A DNA stretch of 64,000 bases from Nocardioides exalbidus (GCF_900105585.1 NZ_FNRT01000002.1:1116001-1180000), one strand, 5' to 3'. Positions 9,135-17,808 are shown, counted from the first letter of the stretch. The notes: generated by a model from the letters alone, not told the origin. Numbers and translations: made by a program.

Positions 9135-9140
9135 TAGGTT
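9135..9140 (+). promoter_or_regulatory. -10 hexamer (TAGGTT) for a leaderless transcript
   Basis: TAGGTT ends 6 bases before the ATG at 9147 and there is no Shine-Dalgarno sequence. This spacing places the transcription start at or next to the start codon. Confidence 0.5.
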
Positions 9141-9146
9141 GGCCCC

Positions 9147-9797
9147 ATGGACTGGCGGGGGCCTGCGGTTGTCGTCGCGCTCCTCGCGATCGGCGCGGGG
9201 AGCGGGTTCGCCGCGTCCGCGGCCAGCCGGGACACCACCGTCGGGTCCGGCGTACCCGCCCCGGTCCCCGCCGAGCGCCCGGAGATGCCCGTCGAGGCGC
9301 CGCGGCCGTTCACCGCGGACCCCGACATCCCTGCCCTGGAGCCGGACCTGCCGATGCGGCAGGCGACGCTGGGCATCGGCAAGTTCGAGATCCTCTTCCC
9401 CGCGCCGAAGGGCTGGCGGATCCACCCCGTCGCCAGCAACGAGTGGAAGTGGAAGCAACCCGGCACGCCCGACAACAGCTACGTCATGCGCATCGAGCAG
9501 ATCGACAGCCAGGACATCACGATCGAGGACGCCATCGACATCCGGGTGGCACGGGTGCGCGACGAGCAGGAGGACGTCGTCATCATCGATCGTGGGGCGG
9601 ACTCGCTCGAGTACACCTACCGCAGCAACGAGGACACCAAGCGGCACAGCTTCATGCGCTGGCTCGACCTCGACTCGAGCGGGCAGGCGGACGTCGAGAT
9701 CGTCGTGCACGGTCGCGAGCGCGACCAGGTGGGTGCGAAGGACCTCATCGACCGCGTGGCCGACGGCATGCGCGGCGCCACCGGCGGGCTGGCGTGA
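9147..9797 (+). CDS. Membrane-anchored extracytoplasmic protein, paralogue of next gene
   Basis: 216 residues, not assigned to a named family. One N-terminal hydrophobic segment (about 6-27) is either a signal peptide or an anchor, followed by a proline-rich linker (28-60) and a globular domain beginning with FEILFPAPKGWRIHPVASNEWKW. The start of the domain, a hydrophobic strand ending in a P-x-x-W turn, recalls the secreted alpha/beta domains of the LpqN/DUF1795 type. The following gene has the same layout and the same EW[KQ]W, YVMR[IV]EQ and RVADGMR/RVADGVR blocks, so it is a tandem duplicate. The kinase gene facing them carries a comparable outer domain. Confidence 0.75.
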   Translation: MDWRGPAVVVALLAIGAGSGFAASAASRDTTVGSGVPAPVPAERPEMPVEAPRPFTADPDIPALEPDLPMRQATLGIGKFEILFPAPKGWRIHPVASNEWKWKQPGTPDNSYVMRIEQIDSQDITIEDAIDIRVARVRDEQEDVVIIDRGADSLEYTYRSNEDTKRHSFMRWLDLDSSGQADVEIVVHGRERDQVGAKDLIDRVADGMRGATGGLA

Positions 9798-9801
9798 GCC
9801 G

Positions 9802-10440
9802 GTGACGGGACGTCGCGCACTCCTCCTCGCGCTGGTGCTGGTGGTCGGGCTGGCCGGCGGGTTCGCCACGTCGTGGGTGCTGGGCGAGAACCCGCCCGGC
9901 TCCGGGGCCGCGGCCCCGGTCGCCGCCGCCTCGCCGAGCCTCCCGGTCGACCCGGTGCCCGACGTCCTCGCCGACCCCGACTACCCGCCGCTCGAGCCCG
10001 ACGTGCCACTGGTGGACACCGTGGTCGGGGAGGGCGAGGACTTCCAGATGACCGTGCCGGCGCCGGAGGGCTGGCGGATGGTCCCGATCGCCCTCAACGA
10101 GTGGCAGTGGCGACCCGACGGCCAGGACCAGTCGTTCGGCTACGTGATGCGGGTCGAGCAGGTGCTCAGCAACCGGCGCTCGATCGACTGGACGCTCGAC
10201 CGGCGCGTCGACGAGCTCGACGAGGACGAGCAGGGCTTCGAGGTCGTCGGACAGAGCGGCGACGGGATCCACTACACCTACATCACCAACAACCACCTCC
10301 GGCACGGCTACCTCGCCTGGGTCGACCTCACCGGCAGCGACAACGCGCAGGTGGAGATCGCCGTGACCGGGCGACGGGTCGACCAGTCCGGGCTCGCCGA
10401 CCTGGTCGCGCGGGTCGCGGACGGCGTACGGCTCGGCTGA
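9802..10440 (+). CDS. Membrane-anchored extracytoplasmic protein, tandem paralogue
   Basis: 212 residues from a GTG start 4 bases after the previous stop; the longer open frame upstream is the shadow of the previous gene. Hydrophobic segment at about 5-25, proline-rich linker, then a domain starting FQMTVPAPEGWRMVPIALNEWQW. It shares roughly a third of its residues with its upstream neighbour, notably YVMRVEQ and the C-terminal RVADGVR. Ends 3 bases from the convergent kinase gene. Possibly a sensor or ligand-binding partner of the kinase (inference from adjacency and domain likeness). Confidence 0.75.
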   Translation: MTGRRALLLALVLVVGLAGGFATSWVLGENPPGSGAAAPVAAASPSLPVDPVPDVLADPDYPPLEPDVPLVDTVVGEGEDFQMTVPAPEGWRMVPIALNEWQWRPDGQDQSFGYVMRVEQVLSNRRSIDWTLDRRVDELDEDEQGFEVVGQSGDGIHYTYITNNHLRHGYLAWVDLTGSDNAQVEIAVTGRRVDQSGLADLVARVADGVRLG

Positions 10441-10443
10441 GCC

Positions 10444-11901
10444 TCAGACGCCGAAGGTCTGGACCGAGTCGAGGACCCGGTTGGCGGTGGCCCGGTCGTC
10501 GCTGCGGATCTGGATCCAGAGCAGCTGGCTGCTGTTGACCTGGACGACGCGCTCGACGGTGACGTCGGGGCCGGGGCAGCCGGTGAAGGTCATCGTCATC
10601 GAGTCGTCGCCGTCCTGGGTGTCCCGGATCGGGCCGACGCGATCGCCGGTGCAGTCGTTGTGCTGCGGGACGCGGGTGGGCAGCTTCTCGCCGGGGAGGA
10701 GGCCGACGAAGACGCCGGGCGCGGGGTCGGTGACGGAGCTCCAGCCGGCCCGGGTGCCCGACGCGATCGAGGGCTGCTCCTGCTTGCCGTCGAGGGGGGT
10801 CCACTGCTCGGGGTCGACCTGCACGGTCCAGGCCTCGGGGACGGTCACGGCCAGCGTGCCGGTGCGGTCCTCGACGGTGCGCTCGGAGGTCGCGGCACGC
10901 TCGATCCCCCACCCGGCCCCGGCGCCGGCCGCGAGCACGGCGGCCGCCGCGACGACCAGTGGCCACCGGCGGTGCCGGCGCCCGGAGGCGGGACCCTCCG
11001 GGTCGGTCGCACCGGCGGTCACGTCGATCGGGACGGAGTCGGTGAGCTCGGGGTCCTCCGGCATCCACGCCTCGGGGGCCTCGTCGAGGTGGCCGCCCAT
11101 CGCCTCGACGAGCGCGGCGGTGAAGCACTCGACGTCGTCGTAGCGGTCGCCGCGGTCCTTGGAGAGCGCCTTCAGGACGACCGCCTCGGCCTCCGGGTTG
11201 TCGAGGCCCATCGGCGGCGGGGGTGCCGGGTTCTCCGCCGCGGCGAGGCTGGCGTGCCGGAAGGGCTGGCGGCCGCTGAGCAGGTAGTAGGTGAGCGCGG
11301 CCAGCGAGAACTGGTCGGCGCGCGGGTCGAGGCCCTCGCCGAGCGCCTGCTCGGGGGCGACGTAGGTCGGGGTGCCACCGACCATGGTGAGCCGCGACGA
11401 CATGTCCATCGCCTTGCCGAGACCGAGGTCGCCGACCATGGCGACGACCTGCGAGCCCACCGCGCGCTCCACGCTGCGGAAGAGCACGTTGGCGGGCTTC
11501 ACGTCGCGGTGCAGCACCCCGCGGTCGTGCAGGGCGGCCAGGCCCGCGCCGACCTGGTGGACCACGGTCAGCGCCTGCGACGGCTCCAGGGCGGACAGCT
11601 CGAGCCGGTCGGCGAGCGTGCCCTGGTCGGCGTACGCCATCACGAGGTAGGGGCGCTCGTCGTCGAGCTCCCCGGCGTCGTAGACCGTCACGACGTGCGG
11701 CGACTCGACCTTGCGGAGGAACCGGCCCTCCTCGAGGAACCGCTGGCGGATGTGGAGGTCGCCGGTCCAGTTCTCCGCGAGGACCTTGATCGCGACGGGC
11801 GAGTCGAGGTGCTCGTCGTAGGCCAGCCACACCGTCGCGAACGCCCCGGACCCGATGCGGCGCCGCACCGGGTAGCGACCGAGACGAGAGGGAGCGGACA
11901 C
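10444..11901 (-). CDS. Transmembrane Ser/Thr protein kinase (PknB/PASTA-less type) with novel outer domain
   Basis: 485 residues. Kinase domain about 8-270: glycine loop IGSGAFATVWLA, ATP lysine Lys39, catalytic HRDVKPANVL (Asp133), GTPTYVAPEQ activation segment end. The DFG metal motif is DLG at 158-160, a substitution seen in some actinobacterial kinases. A linker with acidic residues precedes one membrane segment (about 313-331), and the outer domain (about 340-485) begins LAVTVPEAWTVQVDPEQW, resembling the two secreted paralogues that face this gene. GTG start; a GATAAT -10 sits 6 bases upstream, suggesting a leaderless mRNA. Confidence 0.88.
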   Translation of the reverse strand: MSAPSRLGRYPVRRRIGSGAFATVWLAYDEHLDSPVAIKVLAENWTGDLHIRQRFLEEGRFLRKVESPHVVTVYDAGELDDERPYLVMAYADQGTLADRLELSALEPSQALTVVHQVGAGLAALHDRGVLHRDVKPANVLFRSVERAVGSQVVAMVGDLGLGKAMDMSSRLTMVGGTPTYVAPEQALGEGLDPRADQFSLAALTYYLLSGRQPFRHASLAAAENPAPPPPMGLDNPEAEAVVLKALSKDRGDRYDDVECFTAALVEAMGGHLDEAPEAWMPEDPELTDSVPIDVTAGATDPEGPASGRRHRRWPLVVAAAAVLAAGAGAGWGIERAATSERTVEDRTGTLAVTVPEAWTVQVDPEQWTPLDGKQEQPSIASGTRAGWSSVTDPAPGVFVGLLPGEKLPTRVPQHNDCTGDRVGPIRDTQDGDDSMTMTFTGCPGPDVTVERVVQVNSSQLLWIQIRSDDRATANRVLDSVQTFGV

Positions 11902-11906
11902 CCGGG

Positions 11907-11913
11907 CATTATC
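11907..11913. promoter_or_regulatory. Overlapping divergent -10 elements (CATTATC/GATAATG)
   Basis: The kinase and sigma-factor genes start only 20 bases apart on opposite strands. The same seven bases read GATAAT toward the kinase (6 bases before its GTG) and CATTAT toward the sigma gene (9 bases before its GTG). No room exists for ribosome binding sites, so both transcripts should be leaderless and RNA polymerase can occupy only one at a time. Confidence 0.5.
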
Positions 11914-11921
11914 GTGCAGGC

Positions 11922-12512
11922 GTGACGTATTCGGGGGACGGGTCGGGACACGGTGGCGCCGCGGCGACGCCGGACGAGATCGACGAGCTCGCCCGTCGCG
12001 CGCGCGACGGCGACCGCGAGGCGATGGAGCAGCTGCTCGGCGCGGTCCGTCCGCGGGTCCTCAACATCTGCCGAGGCGTGCTGCCCTACTCCGGCGACGC
12101 GGAGGACGCGTGCCAGGAGGCGATGCTCAACGTGGCGACCCGGATCGCCTCGTGGGGCGGACGCGGCCGGTTCTCCACGTGGCTGCACATCGTCGCGGTC
12201 AACAGCGCGCGGACGACCTACCGCAGGCTGAAGAACCTCGCCACCCCGACCGACTTCGAGGACGGGTCGCACGACCGGCCCGACCCGCGCACGACCAGCG
12301 TCATCGCCGGCACCCGGCTCGACCTGCTCGAGGCGATGGACACCATCGAGAAGGACCACCCGCAGTACGTCGAGCCGCTGCTGCTGCGCGACGTCTACGG
12401 CCTGCCCTACGAGGAGATCGCCGCGCTCGTCGACGCGCCGCTCGGCACGATCAAGGCGCAGATCCACCACGGCCGCAAGCTGGCCCGGCCCCTGCTGCGC
12501 GGCGAGCAGTGA
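11922..12512 (+). CDS. ECF-family RNA polymerase sigma factor
   Basis: 196 residues, GTG start. Sigma region 2 about 22-95 (AEDACQEAMLNVATRIASWGGRGRFSTWLHIVAVNSART) and region 4 about 130-190 (PLLLRDVYGLPYEEIAALVDAPLGTIKAQIHHGRKLARPLL). No anti-sigma factor gene is adjacent: the following gene is a peptidase lipoprotein that overlaps it by 4 bases, and the divergent kinase may provide the control instead (inference). Confidence 0.9.
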   Translation: MTYSGDGSGHGGAAATPDEIDELARRARDGDREAMEQLLGAVRPRVLNICRGVLPYSGDAEDACQEAMLNVATRIASWGGRGRFSTWLHIVAVNSARTTYRRLKNLATPTDFEDGSHDRPDPRTTSVIAGTRLDLLEAMDTIEKDHPQYVEPLLLRDVYGLPYEEIAALVDAPLGTIKAQIHHGRKLARPLLRGEQ

Positions 12513-14017
12513 GGTCGCTCGCGGCAGGTCTCGCCTCGGTGCTGCTGCTCGCGGGGTGCTCCTCCGAGGCCCGGACGTCGTCGGAGCTGTCCGCGCCCGC
12601 TCCGGTCACCACGACGGCGGATCCCGCCGACCTCGTCGCGGCGCCCGCGTCCGACCCGGTGGTCGTCGACGAGGTGGAGCCCGACCTCGACCTCGCGCTC
12701 TCCGAGCCGGTCGAGGACAGCGTCTACCCCGGCGTCGGGGACCCGGTCGTCGACGCCCTCCACTACGACCTCGACCTCACCTGGGACCCGGCCGGGCGGC
12801 GGCTGACCGGGGAGGCCGTGATCGACTTCCGCGCCACCCGGCGGGCGCCGCGCTTCCAGCTCGACCTGTCGCCCGCCCTCACGGTCGGTGACGTCCGGCT
12901 CGACGACGAGGCCGTCCGGTTCCGCCGGAGCGGCAAGGACCTGGTCGTCCGGGCACCCGTGGTCGCCGACCAGCGCTACCGGCTCACCCTCGACTACGTC
13001 GGCACGCCGCGTCCCGCCCCCGCGCCGACCACCCGCAGCGACTTCTCCACGACCGGCTTCACGACCACCGACACCGGCGAGGTCTGGACGATGCAGGAGC
13101 CCTACGGCGCCTACACCTGGTACCCCGTCAACGACCAGCCGTCCGACAAGGCGTTGTACGACGTCACGGTGCACGCCCCGCCGAAGTGGACCGGCATCTC
13201 CAACGGCCACCTCACCGCGCTCGAGGAGACCGACGACGGCACGACCACGTCGTGGCAGCTCACCGAGCCCGCGTCGTCGTACCTCATGACGCTCGCGATC
13301 GGCGACTACGCGCACAGCAGCAACACCACGGCGAGCGGGATGCGCGTCGACTACTGGACGCCGCGCGGGATGGTCGACCCCGTCGCGCTCGACGACCTGC
13401 AGACCGCCGCGGACTCGATCGACTGGATCGAGGGCAAGCTCGGCGACTACCCCTTCGACTCCCTCGGCCTCGTCGTCACCGACTCCGAGAGCGCGATGGA
13501 GACCCAGACGATGGTCACGCTGGGGAACAACGACTACGTCCTGTCACCGCAGGTGATCGCCCACGAGCTCGTGCACCAGTGGTACGGCGACCAGGTCTCG
13601 CCGGCCGACTGGAGCGACGTCTGGCTCAACGAGGGCATGACGATGCTGCTGCAGTGGATCTACGAGGACGAGCACGACATCCGGCCGCTGAAGGAGACCC
13701 TGCGCAACGCCCGCGCCGGCGACCAGGGGCTGCGTGACGCCTACGGCCCGCCCGGTGCCTACGACCCCGACCAGTTCGGCGGCTCGAACATCTACTACCC
13801 GCCCGCGCTCATGTGGAACGAGCTGCGCGTCGCGCTCGGCGACGAGAAGTTCTACGCCATCGCCCGCTCGTGGCTGGTGGACCACGACGACACCTCGGTC
13901 ACCCGCGACGAGATCTACGACCACTGGGAGACCGAGACCGGGCTCGACCTCGGCGCGTTCTTCGACGCCTGGATCATGGGACGTACGACGCCCGCGCCGG
14001 GCGTGCCGGGCGCCTGA
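12509..14017 (+). CDS. M1-family zinc metallopeptidase, lipoprotein
   Basis: 502 residues. GTG start overlaps the sigma gene stop (GTGA). The first residues form a lipoprotein signal, SVLLLAGC with Cys17 as the acylated residue, so the enzyme is anchored outside the membrane. Zinc site HELVHQ at 352-357 with the third ligand in WLNEG (Glu375), and SAMETQTMV in the position of the exopeptidase GAMEN block. Family members are aminopeptidases; the altered GAMEN motif leaves exopeptidase specificity uncertain. Coupling to the sigma gene suggests co-expression. Confidence 0.88.
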   Translation: MRSLAAGLASVLLLAGCSSEARTSSELSAPAPVTTTADPADLVAAPASDPVVVDEVEPDLDLALSEPVEDSVYPGVGDPVVDALHYDLDLTWDPAGRRLTGEAVIDFRATRRAPRFQLDLSPALTVGDVRLDDEAVRFRRSGKDLVVRAPVVADQRYRLTLDYVGTPRPAPAPTTRSDFSTTGFTTTDTGEVWTMQEPYGAYTWYPVNDQPSDKALYDVTVHAPPKWTGISNGHLTALEETDDGTTTSWQLTEPASSYLMTLAIGDYAHSSNTTASGMRVDYWTPRGMVDPVALDDLQTAADSIDWIEGKLGDYPFDSLGLVVTDSESAMETQTMVTLGNNDYVLSPQVIAHELVHQWYGDQVSPADWSDVWLNEGMTMLLQWIYEDEHDIRPLKETLRNARAGDQGLRDAYGPPGAYDPDQFGGSNIYYPPALMWNELRVALGDEKFYAIARSWLVDHDDTSVTRDEIYDHWETETGLDLGAFFDAWIMGRTTPAPGVPGA

Positions 14018-14035
14018 GCCCCGCCCTCCCCCGCT

Positions 14036-14124
14036 GCTTCACCATGGGATGTCGGGAACCACCACACTTCCCTCACGCAACTGCGTGAGGGAAGTGCACA
14101 TTCGTCGACATCCCCTGGTGAAGC
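14036..14124. terminator. Nested double hairpin between convergent genes
   Basis: Outer arms of 19 bases (14036-14054 and 14106-14124, one mismatch) enclose a separate perfect 15-base-arm hairpin (14065-14079 / 14082-14096) with a 2-base gap. It occupies nearly the whole gap between the peptidase stop and the DivIVA-like stop, so a bidirectional terminator is the simplest reading. The nested design and the length of the arms are more than termination needs. Confidence 0.6.
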
Positions 14125-14134
14125 ATCACGAGCG

Positions 14135-15193
14135 TCAGCGCTGCTCGGAGGACTCCTCGCCCTCGGCGACCTCGTCGGACGCCTCGACCTGGGGCTCCTC
14201 CGACGACTCGACGTCGGTCTCGTCCGCCGGGGCCTCGGGGGCGGGTACGTCGTCCGCGACCGCAGCGGGCTCCGGCTCGCCGGGGAAGGCGATCCCGGGG
14301 ACCGTGCCGGTGAGGGTGGCGAGCATCTGGCGGACGTTGCCGAGCTGGGCGTTGATGCTGTCGCGGCGCTGCGCGGCGGCGGTGAGCTCGCGCTCGGACT
14401 CGGCGCGGACCCGGTCGGCGGTGCCGCGGGCCTCGGTGACCATCGCGGTCGAGCGCTCCTCGGCCTCGCTCAGCATCCGGGCGATGCGGGCCTCGGCCTC
14501 GGCACGCGAGCGCTCGAGGGCGGCCTCGGCGTCGCGGTTGCGGGCGTTCATCGCGTCGAGCTCGGCCTGGGTCGCGGCCTGCTGGGCCTGGAACTCCGAG
14601 GTCGCCTTCTGGCGCCGCTCGGCGAGCGTGGTCTCGAAGTCGGCGGCGGCCTGGGCGGCCTTCGCACGCTGGTCCTCGTGGAGGGCCTCGGCCTCCGCGC
14701 GACGGGCGGACGCGTCGCGCTCGGCGGCGTCGCGCTCGGAGTCGGCTGCCGTACGGGCGTCCGAGAGCACGCGCGCGCCCTCGGCGTCGGCGTCGCGGCG
14801 GGTCTCCTCGGCGTAGCGGTCCGCGTCGGCGCGCAGCTGGCCGACCTCGGCCTCGGCCTCCTTGCGCAGCGACTCGACCTCGCCGACGACCCGGTCGCGG
14901 ATCTCGGCGGCCTCGGCCTCGGCGAGGGAGAGGATCTGGCCGACCCGGTCACCGAGGTGGGCGAAGGTGGGGACCTCGGGCTCCTGCTGCTGCGCGGACA
15001 CGAGGGCGTCGCGCGTGGCGGACGCCTCGCTGCGGGCGGCCTCGGCGTCCGTGCGCGCCTGCTCGGCGGCGACCTCGGCGGACTGGAGCCGCTGCTTGAG
15101 GTCGGCGAGCTCGGCCTGCACCTGGCCGACGGCCCGGTCGACCTCGGTCTGGTCGTAGCCGCGGCGGACGATCGTGAACAGCTCTTCGGGCAT
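14135..15193 (-). CDS. DivIVA-domain coiled-coil protein
   Basis: 352 residues. Starts with FTIVRRGYDQTEVDRAVGQV, the DivIVA/GpsB-type N-terminal membrane-binding and coiled-coil start, followed by about 220 residues of Ala/Glu/Arg heptad sequence (AEAEAEIRDRVV..., TLAERRQKATSEFQAQQAA) and an acidic, Ala/Glu/Pro-rich tail. Such proteins mark cell poles and direct wall growth in actinobacteria. SD AGGAGA lies 8 bases before the ATG. Lies 36 bases downstream of another long coiled-coil gene, likely one operon. Confidence 0.8.
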   Translation of the reverse strand: MPEELFTIVRRGYDQTEVDRAVGQVQAELADLKQRLQSAEVAAEQARTDAEAARSEASATRDALVSAQQQEPEVPTFAHLGDRVGQILSLAEAEAAEIRDRVVGEVESLRKEAEAEVGQLRADADRYAEETRRDADAEGARVLSDARTAADSERDAAERDASARRAEAEALHEDQRAKAAQAAADFETTLAERRQKATSEFQAQQAATQAELDAMNARNRDAEAALERSRAEAEARIARMLSEAEERSTAMVTEARGTADRVRAESERELTAAAQRRDSINAQLGNVRQMLATLTGTVPGIAFPGEPEPAAVADDVPAPEAPADETDVESSEEPQVEASDEVAEGEESSEQR

Positions 15194-15229
15194 CGGGAGT
15201 CTCCTGTGGGGGCGGGGGAAGCGGGGTGA

Positions 15230-16723
15230 TCAGGAACGGTCGTCGGTGTCGAGGTCCGGGGAGACCGCGACGGGGCGGTGCGGGAGCGAGGGACGCGGCG
15301 GCTCTGCGGTCGGGGCCGCCTCGGGCAGGGGCTGGAACGCGGTCTGCTCGCGCTCGGGCACCGACAGCGCCTCGATCACGCCGGAGAGCTGGCCGAGCTC
15401 GGCGGCGATGCCGTCGCGACGGGTCTGCAGCTGGGCGATCTCGGCGCGGGCACGCTCGACGGCGCGGCGGGCACCCTCGCGCAGCTGGTCGGCCTCGGCG
15501 CGACCCTCCGCGACGTGGACGACCGCCTCCTCGCGCGCGCGGCGGCGTTCCTCGGCGGCCTCGGCGCGGGAGCGGGTGACCTCCTCGGCGACGAGGGCGC
15601 GGAGGTTCGCGGCACCGGACTCGGCCTCGGCACGACGGCGCTCGAGCCGCTCGACGGCCCGCTCCGACTCGTCGGTCGCGTCGGCGACGACACGCGCCGC
15701 CTCCGCCTCGGCCTGCTCGAGGGCGGCCTTGGCCTCGGCCCGCCGCTCGGCGGCCGCGTGCGCGGCGTCCTGGGCGATCTCGTCGGCGCGCTGCCTGGCC
15801 TCGGCGAGCTCCAGCGCGACGCGGGCGTCGACGGCCGCGATCACGCCCTGCAGCCGCTGGCGCACGAGCCGGACGTGGTCGCCGGCGTCGGCGTGGCTCG
15901 CCTTGCGGATCGACTCGGCCTCGGAGGCCGCGCCCGCCAGGACGGACTCGACGGTCCGGGTCGCCCACTCGGTCTGCTCGGCGGCGTGGCGGAGCTTCTC
16001 CTCGCTCTCGGCGCGAGCGGCGGCCAGGGTCTCCTCGGCGATCCGCCGCATCTGGTCGACCTCCGACCCGGTGGTGCGGCGCAGCTCCTCGACGTGGAGC
16101 GAGGCCTCGTCGCGCATCCGGGCGGACTCGGTCGAGGCACTCGCGCGCAGCGACTCGGCCTCGGACGTCGCGGAGTCGAGGTGCTGCTGGCCCGCGGTCC
16201 GCGCCTCCTCGACGAGGCGGGCGGCCGTCTCCTGGGCAGTGCCCACGGCCGCCTCGGCCTCGAGCCGGGCGCCCTCGAGGAGGTCGGCCCGGTCCGTGGC
16301 CGCGGTGTCGCGCAGCTCCTGCGCCTCGGCCCGCAGGGCGACGGCGTCGTCCTGGGCCTGGGCGCGCAGCTTGTCGCCCTCGGTCCGGGCGGCCTCCACC
16401 TGCTCGTCGCGGGCCCCGGCGGCGGAGCTCATCAGCAGCCCGGCCTGCTCGTTGGCGTCGACGACGATGGCGGACGCCTCGGCCGACGCGCCGGCGAGCA
16501 CCTGCTCGGCCTGCTTGCGCGCTCGTCCGGCCTCGGCCCGGTCGCGCTCGGCCTCGACCTTGAGCAGGCGGGCCTCCTCACGCAGGGTGGCGAGGTCGGC
16601 GGTGAGCCGCTCCGCCTCGTTGCGGGCCTCGTCGACGAGCTGGTCGGCGACCTGCTGGGCCCGAGCGAGCAGGGCGGCGGTGCTGGGGGCTCCGGCGGAT
16701 GCCGACGTGGCATCGAGGGACAT
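15230..16723 (-). CDS. Long coiled-coil cytoskeletal protein (Scy/FilP-like)
   Basis: 497 residues, almost wholly predicted coiled coil rich in Ala, Glu, Arg; the N-terminus is a short Ser/Ala stretch and the C-terminus a proline-rich tail (LPEAAPTAEPPRPSLPHRP). Composition and length recall Scy/FilP-type filament scaffolds that work with DivIVA at growing tips in Streptomyces. The assignment rests on composition and adjacency to the DivIVA-domain gene, because coiled coils carry few specific motifs. GAGAGGAG lies 4 bases before the ATG. Confidence 0.65.
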   Translation of the reverse strand: MSLDATSASAGAPSTAALLARAQQVADQLVDEARNEAERLTADLATLREEARLLKVEAERDRAEAGRARKQAEQVLAGASAEASAIVVDANEQAGLLMSSAAGARDEQVEAARTEGDKLRAQAQDDAVALRAEAQELRDTAATDRADLLEGARLEAEAAVGTAQETAARLVEEARTAGQQHLDSATSEAESLRASASTESARMRDEASLHVEELRRTTGSEVDQMRRIAEETLAAARAESEEKLRHAAEQTEWATRTVESVLAGAASEAESIRKASHADAGDHVRLVRQRLQGVIAAVDARVALELAEARQRADEIAQDAAHAAAERRAEAKAALEQAEAEAARVVADATDESERAVERLERRRAEAESGAANLRALVAEEVTRSRAEAAEERRRAREEAVVHVAEGRAEADQLREGARRAVERARAEIAQLQTRRDGIAAELGQLSGVIEALSVPEREQTAFQPLPEAAPTAEPPRPSLPHRPVAVSPDLDTDDRS

Positions 16724-16761
16724 GCCACTCCTCTCACACTTCGGGGTGAGGTGTCATTGTC

Positions 16762-16776
16762 GCAGCGTGACGCTGC
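16762..16776. promoter_or_regulatory. Palindrome in divergent promoter region
   Basis: GCAGCGT-G-ACGCTGC, a perfect 7-base inverted repeat with one central base, in the 134-base gap between the coiled-coil operon and the epimerase-like gene. Possible operator; no regulator is identified. Confidence 0.35.
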
Positions 16777-16857
16777 CCTCACCAAGGGGTGGTCCACCCG
16801 TTGCGCCGAGAGCGAACCCGTCTTCCCGCCGGAGCGGCCGCGGTGGAGGCTCGCGGG

Positions 16858-17805
16858 ATGAGGATCCTCGTGCTCGGCGGCACCCGCTTCCTGTCCCGCG
16901 AGGTGGCCGCGCAGGGCGTCGCCCGCGGGTGGGACGTCACCTGCGCGTGCCGCGGGCAGTCGGGCGCCGTGCCCCACGGAGCGACCCACCTGCCGTGGGA
17001 CCGGGCACAGGAGGCGCCACCCGAGGTCGCCGACGGCGGGTGGGACGCGGTGGTCGACGTCGCGCGCCTGCCGTCCCAGGTGCGCAGCGCCGTGGCGGCC
17101 ACCGCAGAGGCCCACTGGGTCTTCGTCTCCACCGTCAGCGTCTACGCCGACAACTCGTCCCCGCTGATGGAGCCGCTCCTCGACCCGGTCACCGACGACG
17201 TCGACCTGGCCGTCGACCCGGAGGCCTACGGCGGGATGAAGGTCGCCTGCGAGCAGGCCGTGGCGGCCGGCGCGGCGTCCTCGGTCGTCGTACGACCCGG
17301 GCTCATCGTGGGTCCCGGCGACCCGACCGGCCGCTTCGCCCACTGGCCGCAACGCCTCGCGCGCGGGGGCGAGGTGCTGGCGCCCGGGTCACCCGACGAC
17401 GTCGTGCAGGTGATCGACGTCCGCGACCTCGCCGCGTGGATCCTGGTGCTCGCCGAGCGCCGTACGACCGGGGTGCTCGACGCCGTCGGCACCCCCGTGC
17501 CGATCTCGCGGATGCTGGCCGAGGTGGCGTCCGGCGTCGGCTCGGACGCGACCTTCACGTGGGTGCCGACCGGCTTCCTCGAGGAGCAGGGCGTGCAGCA
17601 CTGGGCGGGCGAGGGGTCGCTGCCGCTGTGGCTGCCGCGGCCGGAGTACGACGGCATGCTGGCCCACGACGCCGGCCCGGCCCTGGCCGCCGGGCTGGTG
17701 CTGCGACCCGTGGCCGAGACCGCGCCCGACTGCCTCGACTCCCCGGTCGTCGCGCTCACGCCGGAGCGCGAGGCCGAGGTGTTGGCGGCCTGGCACGCCC
17801 GCTGA
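16858..17805 (+). CDS. NAD-dependent epimerase/reductase-like protein (extended SDR, atypical)
   Basis: 315 residues. Rossmann start MRILVLGGTRFLSREVA with GGTRFLS, the form found in isoflavone-reductase-like and plant CSP41-like atypical SDRs. The usual catalytic YxxxK is replaced around AYGGMKVACEQ (Tyr-Gly-Gly-Met-Lys, so YxxxK is in fact kept). ATG chosen because GGAGG is 8 bases upstream; the frame is open 23 codons further. Substrate unknown. Stands alone; its stop codon is the first base triplet of a repeated palindrome. Confidence 0.75.
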   Translation: MRILVLGGTRFLSREVAAQGVARGWDVTCACRGQSGAVPHGATHLPWDRAQEAPPEVADGGWDAVVDVARLPSQVRSAVAATAEAHWVFVSTVSVYADNSSPLMEPLLDPVTDDVDLAVDPEAYGGMKVACEQAVAAGAASSVVVRPGLIVGPGDPTGRFAHWPQRLARGGEVLAPGSPDDVVQVIDVRDLAAWILVLAERRTTGVLDAVGTPVPISRMLAEVASGVGSDATFTWVPTGFLEEQGVQHWAGEGSLPLWLPRPEYDGMLAHDAGPALAAGLVLRPVAETAPDCLDSPVVALTPEREAEVLAAWHAR

Positions 17806-17808
17806 CTC

